From the NCBI GenBank assembly GCA_023429825.1, contig JAEZDC010000096.1, forward strand, positions 1 through 47,910: 47,910 nt of DNA, written 5' to 3'. Position 1 is the stretch's first letter. Each line of letters begins with the position of its first letter. The notes under the pieces were generated by a model. It was not told the origin of the DNA. It saw only the letters and a list, made by a program, of their open reading frames with translations, and ran no database searches. The DNA is from Bacteroidota bacterium. Its GTDB lineage: Bacteria > Bacteroidota > Bacteroidia > Chitinophagales > Chitinophagaceae. The position numbers and the translations under genes were made by a program. This document shows positions 16,821 through 24,604 of the stretch, piece by piece.

Positions 16821-17714
16821 CTATCTTCTTTTACTTAGTTGGAACACACGGGAAATATTGAATCCGAAATGAATATCCCCTTGACCCCACTGACCAGTTG
16901 TTTCAGTAATGAACGTTCTCTCTGTCATACCTGTAGAGTTCGTAAAATGAAGCTGGAACACATGGCCACCCGTTTCAATATCAAAACCAACCGACAAAGA
17001 GTTATATGTACCCGGCAATTTGTGATCAGGCAATTGATAATAGTATTCTGCATTCACACTTACGCGTTGTGATATTTTTAACCTGCCACCAACGCCAAGA
17101 GAGATCAGGTCATTAGGATCGTTTGCTTTAGGTACTAAGTTGTAATGGACTAACGTTGGCATTAACTGTAACGAAAAGTCTGAACTGAACTTTCTAGCCA
17201 GGATTAACTGGTAGGCATACTGTAGCTTGTCACTGAAATTACGATCGATATTATCAGTGTATTTTAACGTTCGCAGCATTGTGCTTGCCATCAAACTCAA
17301 CGAAACCGGCATCTTTCCATTCTCACGTTGCCTCAATATCCTGTATTTGAAAAATGCATCATATTGTTTCTCGAAAGTACTTCTTCCAACACCAACCATC
17401 AGCCTGTCAGTTAAACCAAAATCGAAACTCATTCTCATAGATGCATTATCCAAACCAAAGAGTTCATAGAAGCCTCTGTTCAAAGTACCAAAGCGGTGAG
17501 CGATCCTGAAATCCATCACACCTCGTTGCGTATTTTCTATTGAATGCCCGTTAATGATGCGGCTGCTCTTAAAAGTAGCCTCTGCGAACTCAGACACTTC
17601 CGATTTCTTCTTATTCATTTCCTCATCCAGCATCTTGTCAATATCCAAAGTATCCTGGGCGTTTACGGCTCCTGATAACAGGATCAACAAAGCAGTTAGT
17701 TTAAAATATTTCAT
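16821..17714 (-). CDS. DUF5777-family outer-membrane beta-barrel protein
   Basis: About 297 residues with a signal peptide ending in GAVNAQ, then a charged linker (DEEMNKKKSEVSEFAEATFK) and a series of alternating beta-strand segments ending in the barrel-like HFGFNISRVFQLSKRR. Segments such as SIENTQRGVMDFRIAHRFG and DFGLTDRLMVGVGRS match the DUF5777 barrel family found in Bacteroidota beside YceI and cytochrome c genes. The ATG at 17714 (MKYFKLTALL) is clearly the start; an in-frame extension upstream runs through a repeat element and is not expected to be translated. It sits between two YceI genes. Its function is not established; a pore or a scaffold for the periplasmic partners is plausible. 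Confidence 0.85.
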   Translation of the reverse strand: MKYFKLTALLILLSGAVNAQDTLDIDKMLDEEMNKKKSEVSEFAEATFKSSRIINGHSIENTQRGVMDFRIAHRFGTLNRGFYELFGLDNASMRMSFDFGLTDRLMVGVGRSTFEKQYDAFFKYRILRQRENGKMPVSLSLMASTMLRTLKYTDNIDRNFSDKLQYAYQLILARKFSSDFSLQLMPTLVHYNLVPKANDPNDLISLGVGGRLKISQRVSVNAEYYYQLPDHKLPGTYNSLSVGFDIETGGHVFQLHFTNSTGMTERTFITETTGQWGQGDIHFGFNISRVFQLSKRR

Positions 17715-17720
17715 AGCTTG

Positions 17721-17780
17721 GTTTTTTGGGTAACGAGCTGCTCGATTTTCATGGCAGCCTGGTTGCGTCGCACTCTTATA
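17721..17780 (-). repeat. Dispersed GAGTGCGACGCAA element (copy 5)
   Basis: On the minus strand the head ATAAGAGTGCGACGCAACC (17779-17761) is followed by TGCCATGAAAA and a tail AGCTCGTTACCCAAAAAA (17738-17721). The tail ends seven bases before the DUF5777 start codon. The head also forms one arm of an inverted repeat with the head at 17802-17815. Confidence 0.65.
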
Positions 17781-17815
17781 CTGCATCGCAATGTGCAGCA
17801 CAAGAGTGCGACGCA
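17764..17815. repeat. 14-bp inverted repeat formed by two opposed element heads
   Basis: TGCGTCGCACTCTT (17764-17777) and AAGAGTGCGACGCA (17802-17815) are exact reverse complements, with an inner 5-bp stem CTGCA/TGCAG (17781-17785/17794-17798). In RNA this would make a long, stable hairpin between the upstream YceI stop and the DUF5777 start. There is no T run, so attenuation, RNA processing or mRNA stability control is more likely than classical termination. Confidence 0.85.
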
Positions 17816-17819
17816 TTAA

Positions 17820-18368
17820 TTATCTTTTATCATAATTCACATCAACAGATATCTTGATGTTCTCAGCGATCTTTTTTTGAACGAATGATTTTCCAACCAC
17901 ATTGAATTCTTTCCTGTTCACAGTAAAATCCGCCTTCGCATTCACTTTACCATTGTTTACTGTGATAGTACCGTTTGTTTTAACAGGCTTAGTGGCATCT
18001 TTAATAGTAAGACTACCTTCAACGGTCACTTTGTACGTTCCATTTTTTGTAAAGTCAACCGCAGAAAGGTTAGTGATCCTTCCTTTAAAACTGGCTTTAG
18101 GATATTTTGAAGAATGCATGTAATCTTCTTCGTTAAAGTGATTCTGCATGTCCTTAATATCAAACCTGAACCCAAGAATAGCCACAACGAAATTGATATC
18201 ACCCGTTTTGGTATTCAGTGAGCTTACGGCTTCATTGTTCACTGCTTCGATATCTTCAATAGGAGTGCTTGAAAAAAATTTCACTTTACCATTCCTGGTT
18301 AAATAATCCTGTGCTGAAGCAGACACAGAAGCTACAGCCACAATCATCAATACGAACAATTTTTTCAT
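17820..18368 (-). CDS. YceI-family periplasmic protein
   Basis: A 182-residue secreted protein, the second YceI paralogue in the cluster. The signal peptide MKKLFVLMIVAVASVSASAQ ends at a typical AxA site. The mature protein opens with YLTRNGKVKFFSSTPIEDIE, the same pattern as the paralogue at 16.2 kb, and carries HFNEEDYMHSSKYPKASFKG and the C-terminal KADFTVNRKEFNVVGKSF. YceI proteins bind isoprenoid lipids in the periplasm, and some work with membrane electron carriers. The nearby haem c lipoproteins fit an electron-transfer or quinone-handling setting, but that is inference. It lies 25 bp downstream of a cytochrome gene. Confidence 0.9.
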   Translation of the reverse strand: MKKLFVLMIVAVASVSASAQDYLTRNGKVKFFSSTPIEDIEAVNNEAVSSLNTKTGDINFVVAILGFRFDIKDMQNHFNEEDYMHSSKYPKASFKGRITNLSAVDFTKNGTYKVTVEGSLTIKDATKPVKTNGTITVNNGKVNAKADFTVNRKEFNVVGKSFVQKKIAENIKISVDVNYDKR

Positions 18369-18393
18369 TTTATCTGGATTTTATTTTTACGAT

Positions 18394-18774
18394 TTAATTA
18401 TTGGGTGCGCCATCTAACACCCAGCCTCTTATTTGATTAACCTGGCAATCCGGCAATTTAGGTTGTCCCTTAGGCATATCAAAAGCTCCCGAATGATCTA
18501 CAGCTTTTACCAATCTGCTGTTTGCGCCGCCGGTTGTTAAAGCAACGAGATTAGCATGCCCCTCTAATTTTATTCCTGCACCTGACGAGGTTGCATTAAC
18601 GTTTGAATGGCACACATAACAATTATTGGTAAGAATATTAACGACCTCAACACTATATTTTACATTGGTAGTATCACAGCCCTGAGGATAAACTAATTCA
18701 GCCTTGTCATAATAACAGCCTGTAACGATCGCGGCTGCGATAACTCCGGTAATTAAGATCCAAAATTGTTTCAT
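18394..18774 (-). CDS. Monohaem c-type cytochrome lipoprotein
   Basis: A 126-residue exported lipoprotein. The signal MKQFWILITGVIAAAIVTGC has a lipobox ending at C20, so the mature protein should be lipid-anchored. One haem c site, NNCYVCHSN (CXXCH), is followed by a distal methionine candidate in FDMPKGQPKLPDCQVNQI. The start at 18774 gives a normal-length lipoprotein signal. An in-frame ATG at 18798 overlaps the upstream stop (TAATG) and would add eight residues, so coupling from that start cannot be excluded. It is homologous to the C-terminal half of the upstream dihaem protein, suggesting duplication. Confidence 0.82.
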   Translation of the reverse strand: MKQFWILITGVIAAAIVTGCYYDKAELVYPQGCDTTNVKYSVEVVNILTNNCYVCHSNVNATSSGAGIKLEGHANLVALTTGGANSRLVKAVDHSGAFDMPKGQPKLPDCQVNQIRGWVLDGAPNN

Positions 18775-18797
18775 AAGTAAGTTTTTGGTTATCGTCA

Positions 18798-19505
18798 TTA
18801 ATTATTAAGCATACCTGCATTTATCCATTTTTGGATTTGTGTTATCTGGCAGTCATCTAATTTTCTTTGTCCATCGGGAACGGTCTTCGGCATTTTAAAA
18901 GGACCGCTGTGCGTAATAGCAGGCATTAACTTCCCACTTTGCGCTGCAGCTTTTACTCCTGCGTATGTACTAAGATCAACACCATTGAACCCGCTTGCAC
19001 CCGTATGGCAACTTCTGCAATTAGCATCCATTATTTTTTGCACCGTGCCAGAGAATGTAAAAACTGCAGGATCACAAACAACGCCACAGCCCGTAGTGTT
19101 TTTCGCTCCTTCATTGATCCATCTTTTGATCAGATCGATCTGGCTTTGTAATAATCTTGGACCATTTCTCGGCATCCATTCGGATGGGTCTGTTTCTGTG
19201 ATCATCTCATATATCTCGCTATCATCCGCATCATATGGTTCTATTCCCTTCATTATGCCCTGGTAATTATCAAACACATAATCGTCGACTCTGCTGGTAG
19301 CATCATGACATCCGCTCTTAGCGCAACTGCTTTTGAAGATAGGCAGTATCTCGCTCTCAAAACAAACCACTGAAGAACCTGTTCCTCCACCAGAGCCGCC
19401 TGTACCACCACCATTACCTGTACCGCCTGGTGCTATAACCTCATGTCTGCATGCATAGAAAACTATGCTCATCGCTAATACGCCAACAATTGCCAGTTTT
19501 TTCAT
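18798..19505 (-). CDS. Dihaem c-type cytochrome lipoprotein with one CX4CH site
   Basis: A 235-residue lipoprotein: the signal MKKLAIVGVLAMSIVFYAC has its lipobox cysteine at position 19, followed by a flexible Gly/Thr/Ser linker (about 26-46). Two haem-attachment segments are visible: CAKSGCH at 61-67, which has four residues between the cysteines, and CRSCH at 163-167, a normal CXXCH. Candidate axial methionines lie in EWMPRNGPRLL and FKMPKTVPDGQRKL. The spacing CX4CH is known in some c-type cytochromes of the planctomycete-type cytochrome domain families. Its stop overlaps a possible start of the downstream cytochrome gene by one base, and the OB-fold gene lies 10 bp upstream. Confidence 0.85.
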   Translation of the reverse strand: MKKLAIVGVLAMSIVFYACRHEVIAPGGTGNGGGTGGSGGGTGSSVVCFESEILPIFKSSCAKSGCHDATSRVDDYVFDNYQGIMKGIEPYDADDSEIYEMITETDPSEWMPRNGPRLLQSQIDLIKRWINEGAKNTTGCGVVCDPAVFTFSGTVQKIMDANCRSCHTGASGFNGVDLSTYAGVKAAAQSGKLMPAITHSGPFKMPKTVPDGQRKLDDCQITQIQKWINAGMLNN

Positions 19506-19515
19506 AGGAATAATA

Positions 19516-19926
19516 TTATTTGATCAACACACCTTCATTGATCACCACATCGCTGATGAAGCCCGTACATATACCTTTAAATGTGATGTTTTGCCCGGCT
19601 TGGATATTTCCCGGGTCATCTTTGAAAGTGCAATTGACACCGAATATTGGATCTGATGTTTTGAGAACTACGACAGTTTTATTGTCCTGATTTTTCCTTG
19701 CCTCTGCCACTTCACCTGAAACCTGGATAGCTTTATTTAGGTATTTTTTATTGGCTTCGGTTTCGTTTGTAGAAAACTCATCAAAGATTTGTTGAGCAGT
19801 AACCTGGATGCCCTGCTCTTTGGTTACATCTCTTGCCGGCTTGCTGCGCAGATACCATTTAGCTCCAAAAAAAGCTACGATCGCAAGTATAGCAAGCACC
19901 AGGATAATCTTAATGACCTTATTCAT
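19516..19926 (-). CDS. Membrane-anchored OB-fold (tRNA_anti-like) protein
   Basis: A 136-residue protein with one N-terminal hydrophobic helix (IIKIILVLAILAIVAFFGAKW at about 4-25) anchoring a periplasmic domain. The domain has the tRNA_anti-like OB-fold pattern: TAQQIFDEFSTNETEANKKY, AIQVSGEVAE, then GVNCTFKDD and ITFKGICTGFISDVVINEGVLI. Such domains are usually predicted to bind small ligands or proteins, and no RNA role should be inferred from the name. It is the first gene of the minus-strand cluster that continues with the two cytochrome lipoproteins 10 bp downstream. Confidence 0.82.
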   Translation of the reverse strand: MNKVIKIILVLAILAIVAFFGAKWYLRSKPARDVTKEQGIQVTAQQIFDEFSTNETEANKKYLNKAIQVSGEVAEARKNQDNKTVVVLKTSDPIFGVNCTFKDDPGNIQAGQNITFKGICTGFISDVVINEGVLIK

Positions 19927-19951
19927 AGCTGGTAAATCTCAATTTGGATGG

Positions 19952-19978
19952 CAAAATACAATACTGATAATCTCCAAA
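19952..19978 (-). promoter_or_regulatory. Candidate Bacteroidota-type promoter for the cytochrome/YceI cluster
   Basis: On the minus strand a TTTG (complement of 19975-19978) is followed after about 16 bases by TATTTTG (19958-19952), close to the -33 TTTG and -7 TAnnTTTG consensus. It is about 26 bp upstream of the OB-fold gene start. One base is missing from the -7 spacer, so this is only a candidate. Confidence 0.35.
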
Positions 19979-20082
19979 CTTAAAATTGTTACTGAACAGG
20001 GAAAAATGTTGACTGAAACGGCGCCCGGTTCTAAATGAGAGTTACAGGTTTATATTCAAACAGTTGAAAGATGATCGAAAAG

Positions 20083-20138
20083 TACAAGAGTGCGACGCAA
20101 CGGAAGTTAAATAGCGGACAAAAGCTGGCTACATAAAA
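20083..20138 (+). repeat. Dispersed GAGTGCGACGCAA element (copy 6)
   Basis: The head TACAAGAGTGCGACGCAAC (20083-20101) is identical over 19 bases to copy 3. The middle AAGTTAAATAG and the tail AAAGCTGGCTACATAAAAT complete the element. It ends at the recR stop codon (20139) and lies in the divergent gap upstream of the OB-fold gene. Confidence 0.8.
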
Positions 20139-20756
20139 TCATCCTTTCACATATTGCTGAACGGGTAAACGATTGGCGATGCTTCTTGCAAGGGTCATAT
20201 CATCAGCATACTCCAACTCGCCGCCAAAAGCAATTCCTCTTGCTATGGTCGTTATGCGGCAAGTGAGCGACTGCAGCTTTTTTTGAATGTAATATATAGT
20301 GGTATCGCCTTGTATATTAGGATTGAGTGCAAAGATGAGTTCTTCAGTTTCTTCTTTTTGAATACGGTTAACAAGAGACTCAATGTTGAGTTGATCGGGG
20401 CCAATTCCATCTAAGGGAGAAATGATACCGCCCAATACATGATACGTTCCACTGTACTGCTGTGTGCTTTCTATTGCAATAACATCACGAATATTTTCTA
20501 CCACACAGATCATTCTTTGATTGCGAAGTGAGTTAGCGCAAATTGAACAGATATCTCCGTCGCTTACATTACAGCAGCGGCTGCAGAACTTTATCTCTGA
20601 ACGCATCTTTGTAATGGTCTCTCCGAAATGTTGAACAGACGCAACATCCTGTTTTAAAAGATGCAGTACCAAACGCAGCGCCGTTTTTTTTCCTATGCCC
20701 GGAAGCCTGGAAAATTCTGCGACAGCATTTTCTAGTAGTGAGGAAGGAAGTTGCAT
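20139..20756 (-). CDS. recR: Recombination mediator RecR
   Basis: A 205-residue RecR, which works with RecF/RecO to load RecA at gaps. The N-terminal helix-hairpin-helix FSRLPGIGKKTALRLVLHLL is followed by a four-cysteine zinc finger (CSRCCNVSDGDICSIC), then a Toprim domain with ICVVENIRDVIAIE and YHVLGGIISPLDGIGPDQL, and the Walker B-like C-terminal region RGIAFGGELEYADDMTLARSI. Length and domain order are normal. The lipoprotein gene upstream ends 44 bp before it. Confidence 0.97.
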   Translation of the reverse strand: MQLPSSLLENAVAEFSRLPGIGKKTALRLVLHLLKQDVASVQHFGETITKMRSEIKFCSRCCNVSDGDICSICANSLRNQRMICVVENIRDVIAIESTQQYSGTYHVLGGIISPLDGIGPDQLNIESLVNRIQKEETEELIFALNPNIQGDTTIYYIQKKLQSLTCRITTIARGIAFGGELEYADDMTLARSIANRLPVQQYVKG

Positions 20757-20800
20757 GAAGCAAAAGTAATGAATAGCCTAGCTGGATATTAAAAGGGAAA

Positions 20801-22198
20801 TCACAAATTAATATCTGTCTCGTTATCCCAGTTGGCTTTGATGGTGAGTTTGCGGGAAAGCTGCTGAACGATCTCGGGTTGCTTCTTTTTTGAAAAATCA
20901 CCGGTGTCCCAAACGCCATTCTTATTGGTATCGTATAAAAGCCTGAGATCATATTCGCCTGGATTGTACAATTTGCGATACCATTCTTTTTGGGTTATCG
21001 GAATGGCCTCGACAATTGTTTCGTTTTGTACGAGTAATAAAACAGGATTTTTGGAATAATCAGCATTTGGAAAACGCAACCTGATGCTGCCATATTCGCT
21101 TTCTTTTTTAACTGTAAAAGATATGGTATCAGCCTTTGGTAAAGTAGTTCCTGCGGAATCGGAGATCGCATTCTTTGCAATGATCAACCTGTAACGCATT
21201 TGCTCGATCCAGTTATTCCTGATGATCAGCTTTGTTGCGGATGTATCCTGAGAAATTGACTTCTGTACAACTCTGGAACTTGAATCAGTTAGTTGTATTA
21301 AACCAGTATCGGTTATCTGGATTTTTCTATTGAAAGTCAGTTCAAGTGGCGTTAGCAGGTCTTTTGCTCCACCTTCAAAGTTGGATACATAACGAATCCT
21401 CTTATCTGCAGTTGATGCCGGACCTTTATCCGCTGACGAAGCGTTGTTAGCAGAACTCTCAGCTCTTTTATACTGATGATAAGCGTACAATATCACGGGC
21501 CTTGTACTATCATTTACGGTAACGGGTTGATTGAGAAAAGCAAATGGCTTAGTGCTATCGTCATATCTTTTGGTATAATCATTCGGCAATACATACACAG
21601 CAAAGTTGGCCTTTGGCAGATGGCTGAACCTGAAGTTACCATCTTTATCCAGCTTTGTATAATAGCGAGGGCGGAGCTTACGAATAGCCGTATCAGATAG
21701 ATTACTATGAAGGATTACTATTAATGTACTATCTGTTTTCCCTGTTTCTGCAAGAACAACTTTTCCTGCAAATTCATTTTCATCGATGGTATTACCCGTA
21801 GAAAAAACATAGGTAAAATTTTCAGCAACATTCGCTTCATTCACATCCTTGATCGCATTACCAAAGTTGATAGTATAGGTAGTATTGGGCTCAAGTGTAT
21901 CTCTTAACCTGACTGTCACGGTTCTCATTCTTCTTTCAACAAGAGGCGTATAAAGTGGTGTTGGCGAAACGATCACTTCCTGCATTGCATTCTGTACATC
22001 TACATATTCATCAAAAGTTAAAGTGATGTGGTTTGTTGAAACGTTTCTTGAAGAATCCGGTGGAGCAGCACTTACCAATCTTGGAGGGATGGTGTCTTTA
22101 GATCCACCGGTAGGCGGCATAATATTAGCGCAACCCGTTCCGGCAATTGCTATGAAAACAATGATAACAGCAAAAAAGAATTGACTCGTTCCTTTCAT
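20801..22198 (-). CDS. Big_5 (Ig-like) domain lipoprotein
   Basis: A 465-residue exported lipoprotein. The signal starting MKGTSQFFFAVIIV ends in a lipobox AGTGC, and the mature start NIMPPTGGSKDTIPPRLVSAAPPDSS is typical of Bacteroidota surface lipoproteins with a Bacterial Ig-like Big_5 domain. The domain shows ITLTFDEYVDVQNAMQEVIV and TLEPNTTYTINFGNAIKDVNE. A further Ig-like or prealbumin-like region follows (DGNFRFSHLPKANFAVYVL), and the C-terminus holds YDLRLLYDTNKNGVWDTGDF, an EF-hand-like calcium-binding loop. No enzymatic motif is seen. The ATG at 22198 is preferred over one six codons upstream because it gives a standard signal. Confidence 0.85.
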   Translation of the reverse strand: MKGTSQFFFAVIIVFIAIAGTGCANIMPPTGGSKDTIPPRLVSAAPPDSSRNVSTNHITLTFDEYVDVQNAMQEVIVSPTPLYTPLVERRMRTVTVRLRDTLEPNTTYTINFGNAIKDVNEANVAENFTYVFSTGNTIDENEFAGKVVLAETGKTDSTLIVILHSNLSDTAIRKLRPRYYTKLDKDGNFRFSHLPKANFAVYVLPNDYTKRYDDSTKPFAFLNQPVTVNDSTRPVILYAYHQYKRAESSANNASSADKGPASTADKRIRYVSNFEGGAKDLLTPLELTFNRKIQITDTGLIQLTDSSSRVVQKSISQDTSATKLIIRNNWIEQMRYRLIIAKNAISDSAGTTLPKADTISFTVKKESEYGSIRLRFPNADYSKNPVLLLVQNETIVEAIPITQKEWYRKLYNPGEYDLRLLYDTNKNGVWDTGDFSKKKQPEIVQQLSRKLTIKANWDNETDINL

Positions 22199-22307
22199 TA
22201 CAGTAAAGTGATGCAAACATAAACTGTTTATGATTCTTCGGCTTAAAACAAATACTAATAATCATTTAAATCATACCTTAACTGCTTAGTCTACAATTCT
22301 TCTGCTC

Positions 22308-23168
22308 ATGAATAAGCTTCTCTTCTTTACACTTCTCTTATTTCCTGTTTTTGCTTTCGCCCAACGTACAGATAAAAAGCTTGAACGGAAACTGAAAGAA
22401 CTAACTGATACTTTTCATGGAAGCATTGGTATTTATGTGCATGATCTGAAGAAAAATAAAATTTCTTCGATTAATTCAGATACGATTTTTCCTACTGCAA
22501 GTATGGTGAAGATCCCGATACTTGTTGGAATAATGGATAAGGTGAACAAAGGTGAATTAAAGTATGACAGCTTATTGACCTACCGTGACAGTCTTTTGTA
22601 TGCCGGCGTTGATATTCTTGGTTCATTCAAACAAGATGAAAAGATCAATTTGAGTAAAGTGGTGATGCTGATGCTCGCGATGAGTGATAATACGGCCAGC
22701 CTTTGGTTACAAAGTTTAGCTGGATCAGGATCAAGGATCAACCAGGTGCTGGATAGTCTTGGTTTTATTGATACAAGAGTGAACAGCCGCACGCCAGGAA
22801 GAGAAAATAACAGAAGCATTTATGGGTGGGGACAAACTACGCCTAAAGAGATGGCGACCTTAATGCATAAAATAGTTAAGGGTGAAGTGATAAATGATAG
22901 TATAAGTTCAAGGATGTTGCGATTGCTTGGAAGGAACTTTTGGGATGATAATGCGATCTCTGAAATTCCATCGGACGTTTTTGTAGCAAGTAAGAATGGG
23001 GCGGTGAACACAAGCAGAAGTGAAGTGTTATTTGTTAATGGACGAGGGAGAAGCTACATTTTCTGCATATGTACGAAAAACAACAAAGACGTTAGCTGGA
23101 ATGATAGTAATGAAGCCTGGCAGTTAACCCGAAGAATGAGTAAACTGCTATGGGAATACTTCAGGTAG
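22308..23168 (+). CDS. Class A beta-lactamase-related serine hydrolase
   Basis: A 286-residue secreted protein (signal ending VFAFAQ) with the class A beta-lactamase/DD-peptidase fold motifs: S65-M-V-K68 in TASMVKIP, SDN at 126-128 in AMSDNTASLWL, and KNGAVN in place of the K-T/S-G triad. TTPKEMATLM is also typical. Because the third motif deviates, a peptidoglycan hydrolase or esterase role is as likely as beta-lactam hydrolysis. It is transcribed toward the ABC ATPase gene, ending 3 bp from that stop. Confidence 0.85.
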   Translation: MNKLLFFTLLLFPVFAFAQRTDKKLERKLKELTDTFHGSIGIYVHDLKKNKISSINSDTIFPTASMVKIPILVGIMDKVNKGELKYDSLLTYRDSLLYAGVDILGSFKQDEKINLSKVVMLMLAMSDNTASLWLQSLAGSGSRINQVLDSLGFIDTRVNSRTPGRENNRSIYGWGQTTPKEMATLMHKIVKGEVINDSISSRMLRLLGRNFWDDNAISEIPSDVFVASKNGAVNTSRSEVLFVNGRGRSYIFCICTKNNKDVSWNDSNEAWQLTRRMSKLLWEYFR

Positions 23169-23171
23169 CGT

Positions 23172-23783
23172 TTATTTATAATCGAGGATATTCAATCGGT
23201 GGTTGCAAAAATTATATTCCTGCAGGTCGTTACTGCTTACGATGATCAACCTTCCGTTTCCATATTCATTGATCAACTGGTGGTATAATTCATAACCCGT
23301 TTGATCAAAATTAGTACAAGGCTCATCTAATAATAAACAAGAGGTCTCTGAGAAGATCGCCTGCGCAAGTTTTATCCTTTGCCGCATTCCACTGCTATAG
23401 TTCCTGATTTGTTTATCAGCTGATCTATCTAACCCTATGATTGAAAGAATTTCTGAAACAGGTCTTACCAATCGTTTGAATACTGAATGAAAGTCAAGAA
23501 ATTCTTTTCCCGTCATCTCTTCAATTACTTCCAGGTATGGCGCAGCGATTGAAATATTTTGGAAAACATTTTCTGCCTCTAAATTTTTACTGTCTCTCTT
23601 CCATACAGCATCTCCTTCCGTTACATTCATACTTGCAGCCAGCACCTGTAACAAAGTACTTTTACCGCTTCCGTTCGGGCCTGTAACAGCGTATTGATTT
23701 CCCGGAGCAAATTCGTAATTAAGTTTTCTGAATATCCAGTCTTTATTAAATTTTTTTCCTGCGTTGGTGAGGGTAATATTCAT
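23172..23783 (-). CDS. ABC transporter ATP-binding protein
   Basis: A 203-residue single nucleotide-binding domain. It shows Walker A GPNGSGKST, the ABC signature YSSGMRQRIKLAQ, Walker B CLLLDEPCTNFD and the H-loop region LIIVSSNDLQEYNF with histidine replaced, unusually, by Asn/Asp-like residues. No permease gene is adjacent. A small, CcmA-like ATPase near lpxA may serve a lipid or haem export permease elsewhere; this is a guess. It lies 17 bp downstream of lpxA on the same strand and may be cotranscribed with it. Confidence 0.88.
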   Translation of the reverse strand: MNITLTNAGKKFNKDWIFRKLNYEFAPGNQYAVTGPNGSGKSTLLQVLAASMNVTEGDAVWKRDSKNLEAENVFQNISIAAPYLEVIEEMTGKEFLDFHSVFKRLVRPVSEILSIIGLDRSADKQIRNYSSGMRQRIKLAQAIFSETSCLLLDEPCTNFDQTGYELYHQLINEYGNGRLIIVSSNDLQEYNFCNHRLNILDYK

Positions 23784-23800
23784 GCAGGTACATTTAAAAC

Positions 23801-24604
23801 TTAGAAACCAAAATCTTCCGCTGTAGCATCTTTATGTCGCTTAATGATTCCCAGTGTTGAGTTCTTCACGAAAGAAAGTATCTGGTCTCTCGCGGCCGAA
23901 CTATTAGTTGTTGTTTCAATCAACTCGATCGCCTTGGATGTACTATGACCTTGCACAAAAAGGATATGATACACTTTAGATATCTCGTCTAAAGATTCTT
24001 TGCTGAAATTCCGCCTTGTTAATCCAACTGTATTAATACCAACATAACTAACAGGATCTCTTGCGGCTTTTACAAAAGGCGGTACATCTTTTCTCACCAA
24101 CACGTGACCGGCAACGTACGTATGGGCTCCAATATGAATGAACTGGTGAATACCTGTTAATCCGCCAATGATCGCAAATTCATCAATGGTTACGTGGCCG
24201 GCTAACTGTACTCCATTTGCAAGTATTACATTATCTGCAACAATACAATCGTGAGCTATGTGTGCATATGCCATCAACAAACAATTACTTCCAACCTTTG
24301 TTGTATTCTTATCTACCGTACCTCTGTTGATCGTGACGCATTCTCTAAGCGTAGTATTATCTCCAACAATTGCTGTAGTATATTCTCCCTTGAATTTCAG
24401 ATCCTGGGGTACGGCACCGATCACCGATCCAGGAAATATTTTACAGTTCTTACCGATCCTGCTACCGTTGTAAATACAGACATTCGGCATTATGTGAGTG
24501 CCTTCGCCTATCTCAACATCTCCTTCAATTACACAGAAAGGATCAATTGTTACATTACTGCCGATCTTTGCATCAGGATGTATATGTGCTAACGAACTGA
24601 TCAT
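23801..24604 (-). CDS. lpxA: Acyl-[ACP]--UDP-N-acetylglucosamine O-acyltransferase
   Basis: A 267-residue LpxA, first enzyme of lipid A synthesis. The left-handed beta-helix is evident from hexapeptide repeats such as IGSNVTIDPFCVIEGDVEIG and VIVADNVILANGVQLAGHVTI-like turns. The catalytic histidine is in LLMAYAHIAHDCIV, and IIGGLTGIHQFIHIG is typical of the family. The C-terminal helical region starts near GLTRRNFSKE. It overlaps the lpxC/fabZ stop codon by 4 bp (ATGA), so translation is coupled. Confidence 0.96.
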   Translation of the reverse strand: MISSLAHIHPDAKIGSNVTIDPFCVIEGDVEIGEGTHIMPNVCIYNGSRIGKNCKIFPGSVIGAVPQDLKFKGEYTTAIVGDNTTLRECVTINRGTVDKNTTKVGSNCLLMAYAHIAHDCIVADNVILANGVQLAGHVTIDEFAIIGGLTGIHQFIHIGAHTYVAGHVLVRKDVPPFVKAARDPVSYVGINTVGLTRRNFSKESLDEISKVYHILFVQGHSTSKAIELIETTTNSSAARDQILSFVKNSTLGIIKRHKDATAEDFGF

